A DNA stretch of 22,237 bases from assembly GCA_002378975.1 (NCBI GenBank), contig DFST01000085.1, positions 1-22,237 of the forward strand. Direction: 5' to 3'. Numbering within the stretch: position 1 is the first letter of the stretch; each line of letters begins with the position of its first letter. Positions 1 through 8,322 of this stretch are shown here, in pieces. A program made the position numbers and the translations under genes. This DNA is from Chitinophagaceae bacterium UBA3430 (lineage in GTDB: Bacteria > Bacteroidota > Bacteroidia > Chitinophagales > Chitinophagaceae). The notes beneath the pieces were generated by a model. That model worked only from the letters and a program-made list of their open reading frames with translations. It was not told the origin of the DNA and did not search any database.

Positions 1-2517
1 CCAAAGAATAAATTGCCCGACGTACAGAACCTGAAACATGGTTTGCATGGCCAGTACCGTTCCTGGTTCCTGGAATATGCTTCCTATGTGATCTTGGAGC
101 GTGCCGTGCCGGCCATCGAGGATGGGTTGAAACCCGTTCAACGACGCATCCTCCATGCGATGAAGGAAATGGATGATGGACGCTTCAACAAGGTGGCCAA
201 CGTGATCGGTCAGGCCATGCAATATCACCCCCATGGCGATGCAAGCATTGGGGATGCCTTGGTCAACTTGGGTCAGAAAGACCTGCTCATCGATACCCAA
301 GGTAACTGGGGCGATGTACGAACGGGTGATGATGCCGCGGCCGCTCGTTATATTGAAGCTCGCCCGAGCAAGTTCGCATTGGAGGTGGCTTTCAATCCCA
401 AAACCACCCAATGGCAACTTAGCTACGACGGTCGGAAACCCGAGCCTGTTACGCTGCCGATGAAATTCCCCTTGCTGTTGGCGCAAGGGGCAGACGGGAT
501 CGCCGTTGGTCTATCCACGAAGATCCTTCCACATAACTTTCAGGAATTGATCGATGCTGCGGTTAAATATCTGCGAGGCAAACGTTTTGAACTCTATCCC
601 GATTTCCAGACGGGTGGCATGATCGATGTGGCCGATTACAATCAAGGCAAACGGGGTGGACGAGTAAAAGTGCGCGCCCACATCAAAGAGGTCGATAAGA
701 AAACGCTGGCCATAACCAGCGTTCCGTACGGGGTCACGACTACACAATTAATGGAATCGATCGTGAAGGCCAACGATCAGGGTAAGATCAAGATCAAGAA
801 GGTAACCGACAACACGGCTGCCGAGGTCGAGATTCAAGTAGACCTGGCACCTGGCATTTCCCCCGATATTACCATTGATGCATTGTATAAATTCACCGAT
901 TGCGAGACTTCCATTTCTCCCAATGCCTGTGTAATTGTTGAGCAAAAACCTCAATTTCTCGGCGTGCAAGAATTATTGCGTTTGTCGGTGGATAAGACAA
1001 AGGATCTACTGGAACAGGAGCTGCGCATCAAGCTGAACGAGTTACAGGAAAAATGGCATTACACCTCATTGGAGAAGATCTTCTTTGAAGAGAAGATCTA
1101 TCAGGAGCTGGAGAAGAAGCACGAAACCTGGGAAAAAGTATTACTCGCGATCGAAAAGGCGTTTCAGCCATTCCTAAAGAAATTGAATCGGGGAATATCC
1201 CGAGAGGACATTCTCAAATTGACTGAAAAGCCCGTACGACGGATTTACAAGTTGGACATCGAGGAGTTGAATGCCCAAATCCGTTCCTTGGAAGAAGAGA
1301 TCAAACAAGTGAATCACGATCTGGCCAACCTCGTCGATTATGCGGTTGCCTATTACGAGGGCTTGCTCAAGAAATACGGTAAAGGCAAGGAGCGCAAAAC
1401 CGAGATCATGGCCTTTGAGGTCATCGAGGCGAAATTGGTGGCCATCGCCAATACCAAACTTTATGCCAACCGGGAGGAGGGATTCATTGGTACCGGATTG
1501 AAAAAGGACGAACTTCTGTTCGAGTGTTCCGATTTGGATGACATCATCGTCTTTACCAAGCGAGGCATCGTGAAAGTGGTTAAAGTGGCCGAGAAAACCT
1601 TCATCGGCAAAGACATCCTGCATGTGGCGGTATTCCAGAAAAATGATGAGCGAACCACCTATAACATGATCTATACGGACGGGCAAGGGGGCGTGAGTTA
1701 TGCGAAACGGTTCAACATTACCGGTGTTACGCGCGATAAAGAATACGATTTGACCCGTGGCGACGAGAAGAGTCGTGTGCATTATCTCAGCATAAATCCG
1801 AACGGCGAAGCGGAGGTGGTGAAGATTCTTCTGACCTCCGGCTGCTCCGCACGCATCAAGGAATTTGATTTCTATTTTGAGGAAATGGGAATCAAAGGAC
1901 GAAGCAGTGTAGGCAATCAAGTAACCAAGTATCCCATCCGTTCCGTGAAATTCAAAGAGGCTGGAAAAGCGACGCTCAGTGGTCGTGCGCTTTGGTTTGA
2001 TGATAAGTTTGGTCGACTCAATGCCGAAGGGAAAGGGGCTTCACTCGGAAATTTTGAAGCGGAAGACCGAATCCTTGTTTTCTACAAGGATGGTAATTAT
2101 GAAGTTACCGATCAGGAAATGACGCAGAAATTCGACTCTGCGCAGATTCGGTGGATCGCCAAATTCGATTCGAATGCCATCGTGACGGCCGTGTATGTAG
2201 ACCAGGATAAAAAACAATTCATGTTGAAGCGATTCCGTATCGAGACTACAACACTGCGCAGTAAATTTCTCTGCATCAAAGAAGGGGCCGGAAATTTTCT
2301 GGAAGCGGTTACCACAGATCCAGAGCCGGTACTGGCTATACAACAGGGGCGTGGTGCCCAACAACGAAAAGCCAAATTGAAGATCACCAAGATCGCTGAA
2401 GTGACTGGCTGGCGTACGGTAGGTGTGAAGATGGCCGATTATACCAAGTCGACGGAGATGGAGTGGGTGAATAAATCGGAGTCCGCCCAGTCACAATCCA
2501 CGCTGTTCGATGCCTGA
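1..2517 (+). CDS. parC: DNA topoisomerase IV subunit A (ParC/GyrA family), 5' end cut by window edge
   Basis: This is the breakage-reunion subunit of a type IIA topoisomerase, which with ParE separates and relaxes replicated chromosomes. The frame is open to the left edge, so the TTG at 13 is probably not the real start and a few N-terminal residues are missing. Counting from that TTG, the quinolone-pocket motif HPHGDASIGD lies at residues 72-81 and the catalytic tyrosine is Tyr113 in AARYIEA. A charged helical coiled-coil region follows at about 330-460, then a degenerate C-terminal beta-pinwheel. I see no GyrA box (QRRGGKG type), which favours topoisomerase IV over gyrase. At 834 visible residues it fits the Bacteroidota ParC group. 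Its TGA directly abuts the stop of the opposing gene. Confidence 0.95.
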   Translation, partial: PKNKLPDVQNLKHGLHGQYRSWFLEYASYVILERAVPAIEDGLKPVQRRILHAMKEMDDGRFNKVANVIGQAMQYHPHGDASIGDALVNLGQKDLLIDTQGNWGDVRTGDDAAAARYIEARPSKFALEVAFNPKTTQWQLSYDGRKPEPVTLPMKFPLLLAQGADGIAVGLSTKILPHNFQELIDAAVKYLRGKRFELYPDFQTGGMIDVADYNQGKRGGRVKVRAHIKEVDKKTLAITSVPYGVTTTQLMESIVKANDQGKIKIKKVTDNTAAEVEIQVDLAPGISPDITIDALYKFTDCETSISPNACVIVEQKPQFLGVQELLRLSVDKTKDLLEQELRIKLNELQEKWHYTSLEKIFFEEKIYQELEKKHETWEKVLLAIEKAFQPFLKKLNRGISREDILKLTEKPVRRIYKLDIEELNAQIRSLEEEIKQVNHDLANLVDYAVAYYEGLLKKYGKGKERKTEIMAFEVIEAKLVAIANTKLYANREEGFIGTGLKKDELLFECSDLDDIIVFTKRGIVKVVKVAEKTFIGKDILHVAVFQKNDERTTYNMIYTDGQGGVSYAKRFNITGVTRDKEYDLTRGDEKSRVHYLSINPNGEAEVVKILLTSGCSARIKEFDFYFEEMGIKGRSSVGNQVTKYPIRSVKFKEAGKATLSGRALWFDDKFGRLNAEGKGASLGNFEAEDRILVFYKDGNYEVTDQEMTQKFDSAQIRWIAKFDSNAIVTAVYVDQDKKQFMLKRFRIETTTLRSKFLCIKEGAGNFLEAVTTDPEPVLAIQQGRGAQQRKAKLKITKIAEVTGWRTVGVKMADYTKSTEMEWVNKSESAQSQSTLFDA

Positions 2518-3486
2518 TCAACGAACTTTCAATCCATTTCGTTTTCGCTTGATGCGAACCGATGCGCTTTTCTCTAAAGTACTGGTCAGTCGTATCTGAT
2601 ATTGACGATCGCCGGCCTCCACGATCATGAGGGCAGTATTTGGTGGAATGCTGCCGAGGTTTTCCGCGAACATGGACAATTCTACATAATCCAACAAGGA
2701 GTCCAGAGGGATGGTTAGTTGTATGGGGCGGGTGCTCAAACGCTGATGTGTGGCGATCAGCTTTCCGTTTAAAAAAACAGATATCGAATCGCCATCCACT
2801 TCTCCATTGTCGTACAAGCTGATCTTGACATCATCCATGTCCACCTCCATCTCTTCCGCTACCTCTATCGAACGGGATGTTTGCTGTCTCTCCGCCACGT
2901 AGTTTTTAACCGGACGTGGAGTGATTGTCAGTATGGGATCGTTGGATTCCGGTGGGGGAGGAGTCCATACTTGAAATTGTTCTTTGAAGGATTTTACGGC
3001 TTGGATCAGGGAGTCGTTGATTGACTGATCCTTATCAAGGGATAAACGGACTTGAATGGTTGGGCATGTATACTTATACGTTTCCTCCGGCAGCCATTGT
3101 CCGCTGAGCGTAGAACCTGCGCGCGCCATCACCAAATTCAATTGGGCATCCATAAAGCAATCGACGTCCAATTGATCCACCGATCCAAAATAGATAAAGG
3201 GTACATGCTTGAGCGTAAATTGCTGAGTCGAACGATCGAATATTCCGTTGATGGGAATGGATCGGTATAAGTTCTTGAAATAGTAATTTAATACCCCCTG
3301 TGCTTGTCCGGCCCGATCCGTTAAAATAAGCTCAATCAAATAGTTGTGCTGATTTCCCTGTGTCCCCATGATCGAGGCGGATCCATACCAATAACCCGCG
3401 ATGGACTGTGTTTTTCCGCAGACCTGGAAGAAAAGGAGAATGGCCAGTATGAATCGGTGCTGTTTCACGGTATTAAAATAGCCCAT
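2518..3486 (-). CDS. secreted protein of unknown function with a Bacteroidota-type C-terminal domain
   Basis: I cannot assign a function. The ATG at 3486 gives 322 residues; a TTG two codons upstream is less likely. The N-terminus has a basic stretch (VKQHRF) and a hydrophobic core (ILAILLFFQVCG), so export is likely. Residues of about 30-150 look like an all-beta domain (GYWYGSA near its start, alternating hydrophobic strands). A proline-rich linker follows (TPPPPES). The last 100 or so residues contain LYDNGEVDGDSISVFLNGK, ending near SMFAENLGSIPPNTALM. I recognise this domain from the C-termini of many exported Bacteroidota proteins, where its role is unknown. It lies 49 bases downstream of smpB and may be co-transcribed with it. 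Confidence 0.8.
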   Translation of the reverse strand: MGYFNTVKQHRFILAILLFFQVCGKTQSIAGYWYGSASIMGTQGNQHNYLIELILTDRAGQAQGVLNYYFKNLYRSIPINGIFDRSTQQFTLKHVPFIYFGSVDQLDVDCFMDAQLNLVMARAGSTLSGQWLPEETYKYTCPTIQVRLSLDKDQSINDSLIQAVKSFKEQFQVWTPPPPESNDPILTITPRPVKNYVAERQQTSRSIEVAEEMEVDMDDVKISLYDNGEVDGDSISVFLNGKLIATHQRLSTRPIQLTIPLDSLLDYVELSMFAENLGSIPPNTALMIVEAGDRQYQIRLTSTLEKSASVRIKRKRNGLKVR

Positions 3487-3535
3487 TGCCAACCAGTAGA
3501 CCTTGATAATTTGTACACAGTTGTGAAAAGGATGA

Positions 3536-3973
3536 TCAATGCCCCTGGCGGCGCAGTTCCCGGTCTTGTTCGCGGCGTTTTATAGAATCCCGTTTGTCGT
3601 GCAATTTTTTTCCTCTAGCCAGTCCAATCTCCAATTTGACCAGATTTCGGTCATTGAAAAATATTCGCAGGGGTACCATCGTGTATCCTTTCTCTTTCAT
3701 TTTGGCCCGCAACCGGGCGATCTCCCGCTTTTGGAGTAAAAGTTTACGATCTCGCAGCGGATCGTGGTTATTGACGGTGCCGTGGCTGTAGGGGGGGATG
3801 TGTAAGGATTTAATCCAGATGGCTCCATCTTGTTCAATGCAAAAGCTGTCGTTGAAGCTAACGCGTCCATCACGAAGGGATTTCACTTCGGTGCCCAGCA
3901 GCATGATACCGGCGACGTATTTGTCATCGATGAAATACTGGTGATAGGCTTGTCTATTCTGGAATTCATTCAT
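3536..3973 (-). CDS. smpB: SsrA-binding protein SmpB
   Basis: SmpB binds tmRNA and positions it in stalled ribosomes during trans-translation. The 145-residue protein has the usual family length. The N-terminal pattern NRQAYHQYFIDDKYVAGI and GTEVKSLRDGRV is the tmRNA-binding beta-barrel core. The C-terminal tail KLHDKRDSIKRREQDRELRR is the basic extension that enters the decoding and mRNA channel. The ATG at 3973 matches the usual family N-terminus. A TAACTTTG box lies only 10 bases upstream of the ATG, in the 37-base gap after accD, so the gene probably has its own promoter and a very short leader. The tmRNA gene itself is not in this window. Confidence 0.96.
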   Translation of the reverse strand: MNEFQNRQAYHQYFIDDKYVAGIMLLGTEVKSLRDGRVSFNDSFCIEQDGAIWIKSLHIPPYSHGTVNNHDPLRDRKLLLQKREIARLRAKMKEKGYTMVPLRIFFNDRNLVKLEIGLARGKKLHDKRDSIKRREQDRELRRQGH

Positions 3974-3983
3974 GGAGTCGGTG

Positions 3984-3991
3984 CAAAGTTA
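3984..3991 (-). promoter_or_regulatory. putative -7 promoter box of smpB
   Basis: The minus strand reads TAACTTTG, an exact match to the Bacteroidota -7 consensus TAnnTTTG. It lies 10 bases before the smpB ATG and just downstream of the accD stop. I see no convincing -33 TTTG element at the expected distance, so the call rests on the -7 box and its position. Confidence 0.5.
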
Positions 3992-4010
3992 CTCCGAATC
4001 CGCAGCATCC

Positions 4011-4925
4011 TCACGAACGAAAATGTTTCAATGAGGTGGACAGCTTTGATTTCAAGTCTTTGCGGTGTACGATGAAATCCAGAAAACCATGATCCAGGAT
4101 GAACTCGCTGCGTTGAAAACCCGCAGGCAGGTCCCGTTTGATGGTTTCCTTGATTACCCGCGGGCCGGCAAAGCCGATCAGGGCGCCTGGTTCAGCAATG
4201 TTTAGATCACCCAACATGCCGAAAGAGGCGGAGATTCCACCAAAAGTTGGGTCGGTCAATAAGGAGATGTAAGGGAGTTTGGCATCGCTGAGTTGCGATA
4301 ATTTACCGCTGGTCTTGGCCAATTGCATAAGGGAGAAAGCGCTTTCCATCATGCGTGCACCCCCACTTTTGCTAATTACCAGGTAAGGGAGTTTGTGTTC
4401 TAGGCAATAGTCGACGGCGCGCGAAAATTTTTCGCCCATCACGCTGCCCAACGAACCCCCGATAAAGGCAAAGTCCATGCAGGCTACCACGAGACCATGT
4501 CCGTTGACATTTCCGGTTGCTACACGCATGGAATCGATCAGATCGGATTTACTCCAGATCTCATCCAAACGTTTTTTGTAGGGTTTTAAGTCGGTGAATC
4601 CCAGAAAATCCTTGCTACGAATATTGTCGGCAATTTCAGTGAATTGGCCATCGTCGAACAGGATCTCGAAATAATCTTGGCTGCTGATGCGCTGATGATG
4701 ATCGCATTTTGGACAGACGTACAGGAGTTCTTGCAGATCGGAAACGGTCATGATGTCTCCGCATTCGGGACATTTATTCCAGAGCCCTTCTGGGGTTTCC
4801 TTTTTCTCGGCGGTAGAGGTAACAATGCCTTTCTTGATCCGGCGAAACCAATTGTTTTTGCCGGCTTGATCAGCGGCGTCGTCGCCGGTTAGTCGGGCAT
4901 CCAGGTCTTCAAATTTCAGGGCCAT
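4011..4925 (-). CDS. accD: acetyl-CoA carboxylase carboxyltransferase subunit beta
   Basis: AccD and AccA form the carboxyltransferase that moves carboxyl from carboxybiotin to acetyl-CoA, giving malonyl-CoA for fatty acid synthesis. The 304-residue product carries the N-terminal four-cysteine zinc ribbon characteristic of bacterial AccD: Cys52, Cys55, Cys71 and Cys74 (KCPEC ... VCPKC). The crotonase-like carboxyltransferase fold follows, with SKSGGARMMESAFSLMQ and DPTFGGISASFGMLGD. The ATG at 4925 begins MALKFEDLD. accA is not adjacent, which is common outside a few lineages. A TATATTTG box lies 22 bases upstream, in the 43-base gap after the S9 peptidase, so it can be transcribed independently. 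Confidence 0.96.
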   Translation of the reverse strand: MALKFEDLDARLTGDDAADQAGKNNWFRRIKKGIVTSTAEKKETPEGLWNKCPECGDIMTVSDLQELLYVCPKCDHHQRISSQDYFEILFDDGQFTEIADNIRSKDFLGFTDLKPYKKRLDEIWSKSDLIDSMRVATGNVNGHGLVVACMDFAFIGGSLGSVMGEKFSRAVDYCLEHKLPYLVISKSGGARMMESAFSLMQLAKTSGKLSQLSDAKLPYISLLTDPTFGGISASFGMLGDLNIAEPGALIGFAGPRVIKETIKRDLPAGFQRSEFILDHGFLDFIVHRKDLKSKLSTSLKHFRS

Positions 4926-4947
4926 AGTCCAGTTGCTGAGTGAGCCA

Positions 4948-4955
4948 CAAATATA
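4948..4955 (-). promoter_or_regulatory. putative -7 promoter box of accD
   Basis: The minus strand reads TATATTTG, an exact TAnnTTTG match, in the gap between the S9 peptidase stop (4969) and the accD ATG (4925). The predicted leader is about 15-18 bases. No clear -33 element was found. Confidence 0.5.
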
Positions 4956-4968
4956 GCAAGTTTGTCTG

Positions 4969-7371
4969 CTAAGGTTTTACGGGGAGGGGGGCCTTTAAAA
5001 CCCGTTCAAAAAGCTGCAGGATTCGCTTGTATTCATCGGTCCAGCTGCTGGGTTCCACAAATCCATGATCTTCCATGGGGTAGGAGGCCAACTCCCAGTG
5101 GTCCTTGCCCAATTCGATCAGGCGTTGTGTCAGCTTGACCGCATCCTGGTAATGTACGTTCAAATCCAGCATGCCGTGGCAGATCAGCAAATGATTCTTC
5201 AATCCCCCGGCAAAATAGATTGGGGAACTTCGTTTATAGGCCAGCGAATCCTGTGCCGGTTCATTGAGGATGTTTGAGGTATATCCGTGATTGTAATTGG
5301 CCCAATCCGTAACGGGACGGAGGGCGGCCCCTGCTTTAAATACATCCGGTGTGGTAAACAGGGCCATCAACGTGATGAATCCGCCATAAGATCCACCATA
5401 GATGCCGATGCGGCTGGGATCTACCCCATATTGGTCGACCAACAACTTGGTTGCATCCACATGATCGGTCAGATCTTTTCCTCCCATGTATCGGTAGATG
5501 CCGGTGCGCCAATCACGTCCATAACCGGCGCTGCCCCGATAATCAATGTCGAGTACGTGATACCCTAGGTCGGTCAATAGGTTGTGAAACATGTATTCGC
5601 GGAAATAACTGCTCCACCACTTATGGGCATTTTGCAAATAGCCGGCTCCGTGAACAAAGATCACCGCCGGTTTGGTTGAATGCGGGTTGGCGGGTTTGTA
5701 CAAACGTGCTTGAATCTTGGCTCCATCACGCGCTGGGATCTGGATCAATTCAGGGATGCGCCAATTGTATCGATTGAATTCATCCGAACGAGCTAGACCC
5801 GTAATGGCTTGGGCCGACACGCCGGGTTCGTTGATTTGCAGATAGAGTTCCCAAGGCCGGTTATAGCTTGAAAAGAGCGTGGCCAGTTTTTTCTCATCGG
5901 GCGATAAGGTCACTTGGTGGGCACCCTCACCCTGAGTCAATCTTGTTTTTTGTCCATCGCTGATCCGCAATTTATAGAAATGCTGCTCGCCCGAATGCAC
6001 TTCATTGCTGGTTAGAAAGAAGAACTTTCGGTCGTTGGAAAGTTGTGCTTGTTGCACTTCGTAATTTCCTGAGGTCAGCGCTATGTTCTGGCGCGTGGAT
6101 GCCTGATAGCGATAGAGATGCGCATAGCCCGAAGACTCGGAGCGATACCAGAAATTATCGGCATCGATCCATCCGGCCGAGTTGCCGCCCCATCCGGGAA
6201 TACCGGGGCCACCGATCCAGGCCTCATCGCGCTGTCTGTTGGCTACGTCGAATTTTTTAGAGGCCGTATCCCAGCTGAGCAGCCAACGGTCTTTGTTGTC
6301 TTGCGCCCGCACCTCGATCATGGCCTGCTTGCCACTGGGCGACCAATAAACACCCGCATAACTCACGGCACGCATTTTGGTCGAGTCCATTTTTTTTCCT
6401 CCGGATGTTTGCTGATAATCGGGCAGGTCATATATCCCGGGAATGTCACGGGGATTCAACTTGATCAACGTGTCGGACTGCCGGTCATAAATAAAAAAAT
6501 CATAGCTGCCCTGTGGCGCACCAACCTTGGTTCGGGTCTCGATTTCAGCTGTAAAGCCGGATTCGGTCACATAGTTGGGAACCTGCGCGATCTTGCCCGC
6601 TCCGGGTTTGAAAAGCACATAGCTGATGAATCGGCCGTTGGGGCAGATCTGTAGCTGTTGTAGATTTTTATCATCCAAGGAGATCGATCGAAGTTCCACT
6701 TGCTTCGGTTGATTGTTTTTATACCGCTCGGCCGCTTCGCGTTTTTCCTTCCGCTCACGTACGACCTGCATCACTGCGATCTGATCTTGTTGGAGCCAAC
6801 TTTCCTGTGGGTAGTTTAAGGGCGTTCGCGTGGTACCACCACCAATTCGACCACTAGTGGATGGGTCCTGCGTTTTGACCGCGATCAGTTGCTCCGTGGT
6901 GCCGGATTGAGGATCCCAGGCAAATAATTGTTGACGGCTTGTATAGACGATCCGATTTTCACCAAAGCTGAACTGCGGATTTGTTTCTGCGTCTACCGTT
7001 TTGGTGATTTGAGTGGTTTTATTCTTTTTCAGATCGGTCCAATAGATATCGCCTCGGAAGGTATAGACCGCGGCCGATCGGTCGTTGTTGTATTGATAAC
7101 GTCCTGTCTGATTTAGACGCTCTTTCTCAGCCGGACTCACTTTTTTTGGTTCGGTCTCGTTGAGTTGGAGGGCGTATAGCGAATCGCTGGTTGCTTTTTC
7201 CGGATTCCACGAGAAATAGAGCGTTTTGCTATCTGGGCTCCAGAATGGGTTGCTGGGACTGGTTCCAATCCATTTCGGATCGCGCATGATCGACTCAATC
7301 GTTAATATGGAGGATTGTGAAAAGGAATGGCTGGCAATCCCAATTAGAATAAGACTGAGTAGATAACGCAT
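4969..7371 (-). CDS. exported S9 family (prolyl oligopeptidase-type) serine peptidase
   Basis: This is a secreted peptidase, probably a dipeptidyl or oligopeptidase acting on peptides in the periplasm or at the surface. The 800 residues start with a signal peptide (MRYLLSLILIGIASHSFSQ). Residues of about 30-530 contain repeated propeller-like blades (for example NPFWSPDSKTLYFSW and VYWSPSGKQAMIEV). The C-terminal alpha/beta-hydrolase domain spans about 560-795. The catalytic triad is visible as Ser661 in GGSYGG, Asp736 in HGMLDLNVH and His769 in MEDHGF. The ATG is 8 bases after the bestrophin-like gene, so the two are probably co-transcribed. The exact substrate class within S9 cannot be settled by eye. 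Confidence 0.92.
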   Translation of the reverse strand: MRYLLSLILIGIASHSFSQSSILTIESIMRDPKWIGTSPSNPFWSPDSKTLYFSWNPEKATSDSLYALQLNETEPKKVSPAEKERLNQTGRYQYNNDRSAAVYTFRGDIYWTDLKKNKTTQITKTVDAETNPQFSFGENRIVYTSRQQLFAWDPQSGTTEQLIAVKTQDPSTSGRIGGGTTRTPLNYPQESWLQQDQIAVMQVVRERKEKREAAERYKNNQPKQVELRSISLDDKNLQQLQICPNGRFISYVLFKPGAGKIAQVPNYVTESGFTAEIETRTKVGAPQGSYDFFIYDRQSDTLIKLNPRDIPGIYDLPDYQQTSGGKKMDSTKMRAVSYAGVYWSPSGKQAMIEVRAQDNKDRWLLSWDTASKKFDVANRQRDEAWIGGPGIPGWGGNSAGWIDADNFWYRSESSGYAHLYRYQASTRQNIALTSGNYEVQQAQLSNDRKFFFLTSNEVHSGEQHFYKLRISDGQKTRLTQGEGAHQVTLSPDEKKLATLFSSYNRPWELYLQINEPGVSAQAITGLARSDEFNRYNWRIPELIQIPARDGAKIQARLYKPANPHSTKPAVIFVHGAGYLQNAHKWWSSYFREYMFHNLLTDLGYHVLDIDYRGSAGYGRDWRTGIYRYMGGKDLTDHVDATKLLVDQYGVDPSRIGIYGGSYGGFITLMALFTTPDVFKAGAALRPVTDWANYNHGYTSNILNEPAQDSLAYKRSSPIYFAGGLKNHLLICHGMLDLNVHYQDAVKLTQRLIELGKDHWELASYPMEDHGFVEPSSWTDEYKRILQLFERVLKAPLPVKP

Positions 7372-7379
7372 AAAAAAGG

Positions 7380-8270
7380 TTAGGGATGAAGGATCTCCAA
7401 GGTGTGTTTATGAATATTCTGAGCGATCAATTCGGTCGGTACATCGTTGGCATCGGCTCCAAAAGGATCTTCGATTTCTTCGGCAATCAATTCCAGGCTG
7501 GCGAGCACATAAAACACAAATACAACGATTGGAACGATCCAATAACCCAATTGAAAAACAAATCCGATTGGCAAGGTCATGATGTAAATGAAAATAAATT
7601 TTTTGATGAACACGTTGTAGGAAAATGGGATGGGGGTATTCTTGATCCGTTCGCAAGCCCCACAAACGTCTGTCAATGACTGTAGTTCTGTATTCAAATA
7701 CAAAAGTTGCTCGCCACTGATGGTTTCGGCCTTGTAAAGCTGGTTGATGTATTTATAGATTAATGTGGCAACTTGGTTTGGGATATGCTTATTGCTGTCA
7801 AGTTGCTGAAGCTCGGGGTGCCAATCTGCATGTTCGAACAGTTCGGTTCGTGTGGTTTCTTTGCGAAGATGCCGATGTAGAACCATGGCAAAAGCTGGTA
7901 GGAGATCTCGAAATGCCTTTCGTTCTCGGGTGGCATCGATCGGCAGAAGATGTTGCAGTTTCATGGAAAGGTTACGGCTATTGTTAACCAAGCTGCCCCA
8001 CAGTTTTCTCCCTTCCCACCAACGGTCGTAGGCGGTGTTGGTACGAAAGACCAACAACATGGAAATCGCAAATCCCAACAAGGTGTGGAGAACCGTTAGG
8101 TTTCGAAGATGACTTTTTTCAGAAAGTTTCCAATAGCTCAACTCCAGCCAAGCGATTCCAGCCGAATAGAGTCCGATCAACACCATCAATGGCAATAATT
8201 TCCGAAACGTATCGGATTTGTGTAGCCGGAATAGGATGGAAAACCAATCGGTTGGGTTGTATGATATCAT
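7380..8270 (-). CDS. bestrophin family (UPF0187/RFP-TM) anion channel protein
   Basis: Bacterial bestrophin homologues form pentameric ion channels in the inner membrane. I chose the ATG at 8270 (296 residues, MISYNPTDWFSILF) because a longer reading from 8366 would run back through the protease terminator and into the protease stop. Family hallmarks are FRTNTAYDRWWEGRKLWGS, IPFSYNVFIKKFIF with a following membrane helix, and the C-terminal EEIEDPFGADANDVPTE. About four hydrophobic segments are visible (near LLPLMVLIGLYSAGIAW, LLGFAISMLLVF, IYIMTLPIGFVF and IVPIVVFVFYVLA). Selectivity cannot be predicted; family members include anion and cation channels. A TATATTTG box sits 5 bases before the ATG. 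It probably heads a two-gene unit with the S9 peptidase. Confidence 0.9.
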   Translation of the reverse strand: MISYNPTDWFSILFRLHKSDTFRKLLPLMVLIGLYSAGIAWLELSYWKLSEKSHLRNLTVLHTLLGFAISMLLVFRTNTAYDRWWEGRKLWGSLVNNSRNLSMKLQHLLPIDATRERKAFRDLLPAFAMVLHRHLRKETTRTELFEHADWHPELQQLDSNKHIPNQVATLIYKYINQLYKAETISGEQLLYLNTELQSLTDVCGACERIKNTPIPFSYNVFIKKFIFIYIMTLPIGFVFQLGYWIVPIVVFVFYVLASLELIAEEIEDPFGADANDVPTELIAQNIHKHTLEILHP

Positions 8271-8275
8271 CGGAT

Positions 8276-8283
8276 CAAATATA
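8276..8283 (-). promoter_or_regulatory. putative -7 promoter box of the bestrophin-like gene
   Basis: The minus strand reads TATATTTG, an exact match to TAnnTTTG, between the protease terminator and the bestrophin ATG. Only 5 bases separate the box from the ATG, so the predicted transcript would be leaderless or nearly so. No -33 element is evident. Confidence 0.45.
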
Positions 8284-8290
8284 CTGGCTA

Positions 8291-8319
8291 AAGAAAAAAG
8301 CCGGTGTTGAACCGGCTTT
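8291..8319 (-). terminator. rho-independent terminator of the S8 peptidase gene
   Basis: A perfect 9-base inverted repeat (AAAGCCGGT / ACCGGCTTT, 8297-8305 and 8311-8319) with a 5-base loop is followed on the minus strand by a T-rich tail (TTTTTTCTTT). It lies just after the peptidase stop codon at 8323-8325. Confidence 0.88.
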
Positions 8320-8322
8320 AGA

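Noticed and set aside
1174..1920. Open reading frame of 248 codons on the minus strand inside parC
   Set aside because: It lies wholly within a well-recognised gene on the other strand and its translation resembles no family.
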